Shown: in pieces, positions 59,925 through 64,000 of the stretch
Numbering within the stretch: the stretch's first letter is position 1
Layout of the letters: each line of letters begins with the position of its first letter
Program-made: the position numbers and the translations under genes
The notes under the pieces: model-generated
The model's input: only the letters and a program-made list of their open reading frames with translations
What the model was told of the DNA's origin: nothing
The model's database searches: none
Source: Didymella arachidicola
Lineage: Eukaryota; Ascomycota; Dothideomycetes; Pleosporales; Didymellaceae
DNA length: 64,000 bases
Reading direction: 5' to 3'
Assembly: GCA_016630955.3 (NCBI GenBank)
Contig: CM050000.1
Span: 744,001 to 808,000 of the forward strand

Positions 59925-60875
59925 ATGGGATCCAACTTCACCTTCAATCCGTTCGCTAGGTTGAACCGCAGATGGTCGAACCACCACAATCCCGCGACAC
60001 AGGCCCGTCTCACTCTTAAAAACATCGCCGCGAAGCAGTCTACTTCGTATGACTTGAGTTCAGCTTCGTCTTGTCCAGTACGGCTTCCCCATCGACACAC
60101 GATACACAACAATATAGCGTTGAATACGAACAACTTCATGCAACCCCACAGCTCCACCCTGCCAGAGTGGGTGTTAGGTTCCAGTATTACAACACAGCAG
60201 CAGCAGCAATATCAGCGTCAATGTGCTGGAAACTTCCAAGCTCAAGAACAGCAGAGTGACGCTCTCATGTGGTACCAACAGCAACTGCAACATCAACAGC
60301 GAAAGGGTGTGCCGAACCTATGGGGCAAACATCAGCCTAGAGGCTACCAGCAATCTCAGATCAAAGGTAGCAAACAGTTCAATCATCAGCATCAGCACCA
60401 CTCTGCCCGAATATCCGCGCGTACACCTCATTCCGGAGCCATCCAAAAATCCCACTTCAACGACCCTCGCACAGCTCAACCACGATCCAACACCGCAGAA
60501 AGATTGCGCTTCGAAGCCAGACTCCGCAACGAGCTCGCCGAGCGCACCCGTCTCGAGCTCCAAGAGCGTCAAGCGCGCGAGCAGTACTCCAGACGCCGAG
60601 CTGAGCTCAAGAAAGACCCAAGCGCAAATTACCGCCACTACAAGGAATACCTGGAGTATTTCCCGCTTGAGCGGGGCGAGCGAGCGAATGATTACCTCCT
60701 TGGACTGCTTGCTAATCAGCAAATGCCTCTGGAGCCGACGAGTGATATGGGTCTTGCGGTGCCGTATGCGAGGCGGCATTGGGAGAACTCGTGGGTGGTG
60801 GGAGATTTGGAGTATGTCGTTGGGTTGGCGAAGGAGGAGATTGAGAAGAAGAAACAGGGGGTTGGAGGTCGTTGA
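59925..60875 (+). CDS. 316-aa glutamine-rich protein of unknown function
   Basis: The open frame reaches further back, but the first ATG is at 59925 (MGSNFTFNPFARLNRRW), giving 316 aa in one exon. Residues about 85-165 are rich in glutamine and histidine, with runs such as QQQQQ and QHQHH. Residues about 195-240 are a charged helix (RLRFEARLRNELAERTRLEL). The last 80 residues look folded (YRHYKEYLEYFPLERGERANDYLLGLL, then RRHWENSWVVGDLEYVVGLAKEEI). Polyglutamine tracts often occur in fungal regulators and condensate-forming proteins, but no DNA-binding domain is seen. Family unknown. Confidence 0.6.
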   Translation: MGSNFTFNPFARLNRRWSNHHNPATQARLTLKNIAAKQSTSYDLSSASSCPVRLPHRHTIHNNIALNTNNFMQPHSSTLPEWVLGSSITTQQQQQYQRQCAGNFQAQEQQSDALMWYQQQLQHQQRKGVPNLWGKHQPRGYQQSQIKGSKQFNHQHQHHSARISARTPHSGAIQKSHFNDPRTAQPRSNTAERLRFEARLRNELAERTRLELQERQAREQYSRRRAELKKDPSANYRHYKEYLEYFPLERGERANDYLLGLLANQQMPLEPTSDMGLAVPYARRHWENSWVVGDLEYVVGLAKEEIEKKKQGVGGR

Positions 60876-61101
60876 TGAGGTGTGTTGAGTACTTCCGAGG
60901 GTGCTGTGAGCGAGGTTACGCAGGCGAGAGAGGGGCGCGCTTACATTGAGAGATGATGCGAGATTGTCACTCCGCCATTGGGAATCTGGGTGCAATTGCG
61001 AGCTTTTTCTACATCTACATACGTACTGACAGTTTTATTCCAGTCCATGACTTTACAACACAGCATCAGCATCATGCAATATCGCTTATAGTACCATGAG
61101 T

Positions 61102-61830
61102 CTACTCTGTCCCAAACGTGTTCCTTTCTCGCTTCATGATCGCACCCACGGGGTTTTTCAGATAGGCCTCCCGCACGTGGGCCCAAAGCCGGCTGTCGGG
61201 TTGCACGCCCTCGCGTTCTAGTATATTCAGGGCGATGGTAAGCTGGTCGTCAAAATAGTCTTTCGGCTTGGGTGCCTGAATGCTTTCATGCTGTGACTGA
61301 GGCTGTGACTGAAGCTGTGACTTGGGCTGCGATTTGGCTTTCCCATCAGCCCTTCTCAGCATGCAAAGGGCAATCTGAGAATCACCAGGCTGGGGTGCTT
61401 GACTGCCTCTGGGCTGATATCCAGCGTCTGGATCATCCTTATTGGGGGTAGCTCTCCGCTTGCTAGGTGCTTGGGTTTCACGATCCTCAGCTTTGCGTTT
61501 GCTGAGCAAAGTTGATGTAGGAGTTTGCTCGGTATCGTCGGGCTCAGCCTTGGGCTTGCGAGACTTGTACTTTGGCTTGAGCTCCGGAGGAACAGTGTTT
61601 GTTCCGTCTGAGAACTTGTGTAGGGGGTTGCCATGCTCATTGCACTTTGGGTATAGCGAACGTCGACCAGCGCCATCCTTCTTCTCCTTTTTCTGGTAAG
61701 CGACGATCCAGGGCCACTGTGATGGAAAGTCAGTTTCGATGCTATATCATACTCATATATGTTTCTAAGCTCGACTCACCTGAGACCAAGGTTTTTGGGG
61801 CCTGTCAAGGGTACATTTGCAGAGTGGCAT
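61102..61830 (-). CDS. 221-aa basic protein of unknown function
   Basis: Two exons (61830-61780 and 61716-61102) on the minus strand with a 63-bp intron (GTGAGT donor, CTGAC branch, CACAG acceptor) give 221 aa. The N-terminus MPLCKCTLDRPQKPWSQWPW has a C-x-C pair and a third cysteine follows in YPKCNEHG, so a small metal site is conceivable. The middle is very basic (KPKYKSRKPK, SKRKAEDRE, SKRRATP) and resembles nuclear localisation signals. A run of glutamine/serine repeats (KSQPKSQLQSQPQSQ) follows, then a folded-looking end (DQLTIALNILEREGVQPDSRLWAHVREAYL). The alternative frame 61356-61676 is a shadow. Family unknown; nuclear location inferred. Confidence 0.6.
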
Positions 61831-63104
61831 GGTGAAAGTGGTATTGATGTTTCTTTCTTGATTGTAGATATGATGTTTTATGATTGATGAAAGTAGACAG
61901 AAGCTGAAAGAAAAGCAATTTTTGCACTCGGCTCATGCCCAGTTGCTGCGACTCGCTGTAAAAAGCGTCAACTACGGTTCGCAACGAACAATTCTAATCA
62001 CGGTTGGAGCATGATGCGAAGGGAAGGCAGTAGATGCCTGCCTCATAGATTCCACAGATGGCAACCACGTCACATGGCGGGGCTTCCTAGGATACTGTCT
62101 GCACGTTCACCGCCGCGTACCGAAAACCAGCTAACCCTTGACGTATGCTTACCTCGATTTCTGTCGAAGTGACCCCCACGACTCATAAAGCTATACGGAC
62201 ATTTGGGACTCTACATAGTACTCCAATGGATTTAACTTCGGGTACTATTCAGCTACGACTAGGTCCATGAGTCTGAGCTGGCGACATATTACACCATGCC
62301 AGAGTTGCGAGCGCAGCTGATACCCACTGTGCCTTTAAAGGACCGCGAAGGCGCTCATGTTTTGTTGACAGGATATGTGCGTGGATTTGCTCTTCGAAGA
62401 TACGGATATGAGAGCTGTAGTCACATTGGGCCAACAGCTTACATTGCCCCGATGTGTTGGGATGGCCCATAGGTGGAAGTCGCAAATGAGTGGCAGAATT
62501 GGTCCGTGGCAGCGACCCTTGGTCGACCGTTGACTTTGGTACATAAAAAATAACGGTAAGTAGCGAATTTTAAAGAAGATGCCCTCGCAGAAAGAAGGCG
62601 GTGCGCTTGCGCTTTCTCAATACCTTCATCGCTTTCTACGGATGCATGCTTCCGAGTTTTCCCAACCAAGGTCGTTCAAGTAAAGTTCAGGGTATGATAA
62701 TTCTGACTTCCGTGGATCAAAAGACTAGTTACCTCATTGTGGGTCTCCCTGCGAGGTTTTGACCTACCAGAGTTCGAGCTGTTCCCCTGACATAACTCTG
62801 AACCATGGTTCAACAACGAGTCAAGCCACACAACTATGATAGACGTGAAGTACGGAAGCCGTTACTTCGTACAGTACGATCAAGGAAGGAAAAATTCCAA
62901 TGCACCAGCGCGTACATTTGCGAACCAAATTTCGTGAGACCAACGATGATATGGAAGGGGTGCTCGAAGTCGGCTCAGGGTATCTGAGTTTTATCTGCAA
63001 GGTACTTCCATCTGTCGTGTGCGCTTTTGCTTCGATTACATTGAAAGATATACAAGTCAAACTTTCCTAAAAACGTAGTGATACGATATTCCGAAGATTC
63101 CAGA
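61831..63104. other. Intergenic region
   Basis: About 1.3 kb between two divergent genes, with no supported gene. It should hold both promoters. No repeat or RNA gene is visible. Confidence 0.45.
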
Positions 63105-63986
63105 ATGTCTACAAGAAACAACGCCATTGCCCGAAACAGGAACAATGGGCTCTGCCTTGCGGTCGCTAACATACCATGTCTGTATCCTGACGGGGTCTAC
63201 TCAGCTGTAAGTCTGCTTCACAAACATCAATTGTTGAAAAGCTCTAACATATTGACAGGAAGAACTCAATGCCAAGATGATTGGCCGTCAGGGTCGCAAG
63301 AAGACCTATCCCGAGTGCATCTTGCACGACAAGAAGGTATTCAGATGGTTCAACGTTGAACCCACCGCCGCTGCGCCAGGGTACGACAGTAGAGGGCGTA
63401 AAGCTAACGCTAAAGTCAGAGTCAAGGACAGAGGCAGTCAAAGGACCGAGGCCAAGTCCGAGCTTGAGCCCGAATTTGGCGATGAGGAAGATGGTGAATT
63501 CGAGCACGAGTCGGAGTACGAGGTCACCACTGAGCCTGTATATCGTCGCAGCCCTCTTCCTACTACCGTGACATGCAAGAATTGGAGTACGGTGTCTACA
63601 CTAATGAAAACATAATATTACCGCCAGCATCTCGACAGTTCGGCGAGGGTTCGCCGTCTGAACAAAAAGCCATCGCTCCTACAGAGACTCCTCAAGAACG
63701 TCGAAGTACTGCTACATTGGCTCCTTACTGCAGCACCAAGCCTCCCAGAAGCGCGCTTGAGGAGGCTCTGGCCAATATACCACCGCCGAAGGAGCTGAGC
63801 ATCGAAGAAAAAATCGACGTGTGGCTGCGATTCGGCGAGTTGCATTCGTTATTCCCTCTGGACGTCCAGTCTCCCAAAGACCACATCGATCCTTGGGAGA
63901 AAACGCAACAAAGTCCTCAGCCGACCGCACTGCCTGCTCGTTGCGTTGGCTTGAAGCGTGTTTTTGAGGAGACGGATACGTACTAG
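63105..63986 (+). CDS. Unknown protein near the window edge, last splice unresolved
   Basis: Exon 1 (63105-63206) starts MSTRNNAIARNRNNG and joins over a 52-bp intron (GTAAGT ... TTGACAG) to exon 2 from 63259 (EELNAKMIGRQGRKKTYPEC). Exon 2 is open to 63615 and becomes acidic (FGDEEDGEFEHESEYE). A second good frame (about 63550-63986; PSSYYRDMQELEYGVYTNEN, later ELSIEEKIDVWLRFGELHSLF) probably belongs to the same gene. A third splice, for example a GTGAAT donor near 63494 with a CAAG acceptor near 63579, would connect them, but a frameshift is also possible. Without it the protein ends after 152 aa. No domain is recognised. The gene ends 14 bp before the window edge. Confidence 0.5.
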
Positions 63987-64000
63987 CCCAAAAGGTCGAG

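Overview
The window is nuclear DNA from a filamentous ascomycete (Pezizomycotina), most likely a Dothideomycete. The class is an inference from gene content and style, not a database match. The evidence is many short introns (44-99 bp) with GTAAGT-like donors and CTGAC/CTAAC branch sites, genes typical of moulds (fungal calpain, tyrosinase, Cdc3-type septin, Exo70, glycogen phosphorylase, mitochondrial-type cPLA2, Pom33/TMEM33), fungal DNA and LINE elements, and decayed genes carrying TGG-to-stop changes that resemble RIP.

Left part (1-16.8 kb): about 4 kb with no convincing gene, then a 54-residue protein that is almost only a ZZ-like zinc finger (4161-4325). An apparently intact Fot1/pogo-type DNA transposon with 50-bp terminal repeats and TA target duplication (6208-8342) ends 22 bp before the start codon of a calpain gene. 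A five-exon, 1043-aa protein of unknown function follows.

Middle left (16.8-25 kb): a small secreted protein, an AT-rich patch, then an alpha/beta-hydrolase gene on the minus strand that has been split by two LINE retrotransposons. Both LINEs are 5'-truncated, lie in the same orientation and used the same 12-bp target, so the target is now present three times. The hydrolase also carries nonsense codons. A secreted tyrosinase (minus) lies next to it.

Centre (26.9-51 kb): a dual-specificity-phosphatase-like protein with an altered active site and a 502-aa coiled-coil protein on the plus strand. Then a long minus-strand run: a Yip1-family membrane protein, glycogen phosphorylase, a cyclin-like protein, a Pom33/TMEM33 homologue, a Cdc3-class septin, Exo70 and a decayed dynamin-like (SLIP-GC-like) GTPase. 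The intact members serve secretory traffic, polarity, reserve carbohydrate breakdown and nuclear envelope structure, but nothing suggests a single pathway or cluster.

Right part (51.8-64 kb): a GC-rich mitochondrial-type cytosolic phospholipase A2 converging on a ketopantoate reductase gene, then four unrecognised proteins (650, 316, 221 aa and a last gene reaching nearly to the window edge). No tRNA, rRNA or CRISPR array was recognised by eye. Exon borders were set by hand from splice motifs, reading phase and family similarity, and should be checked with RNA-seq.
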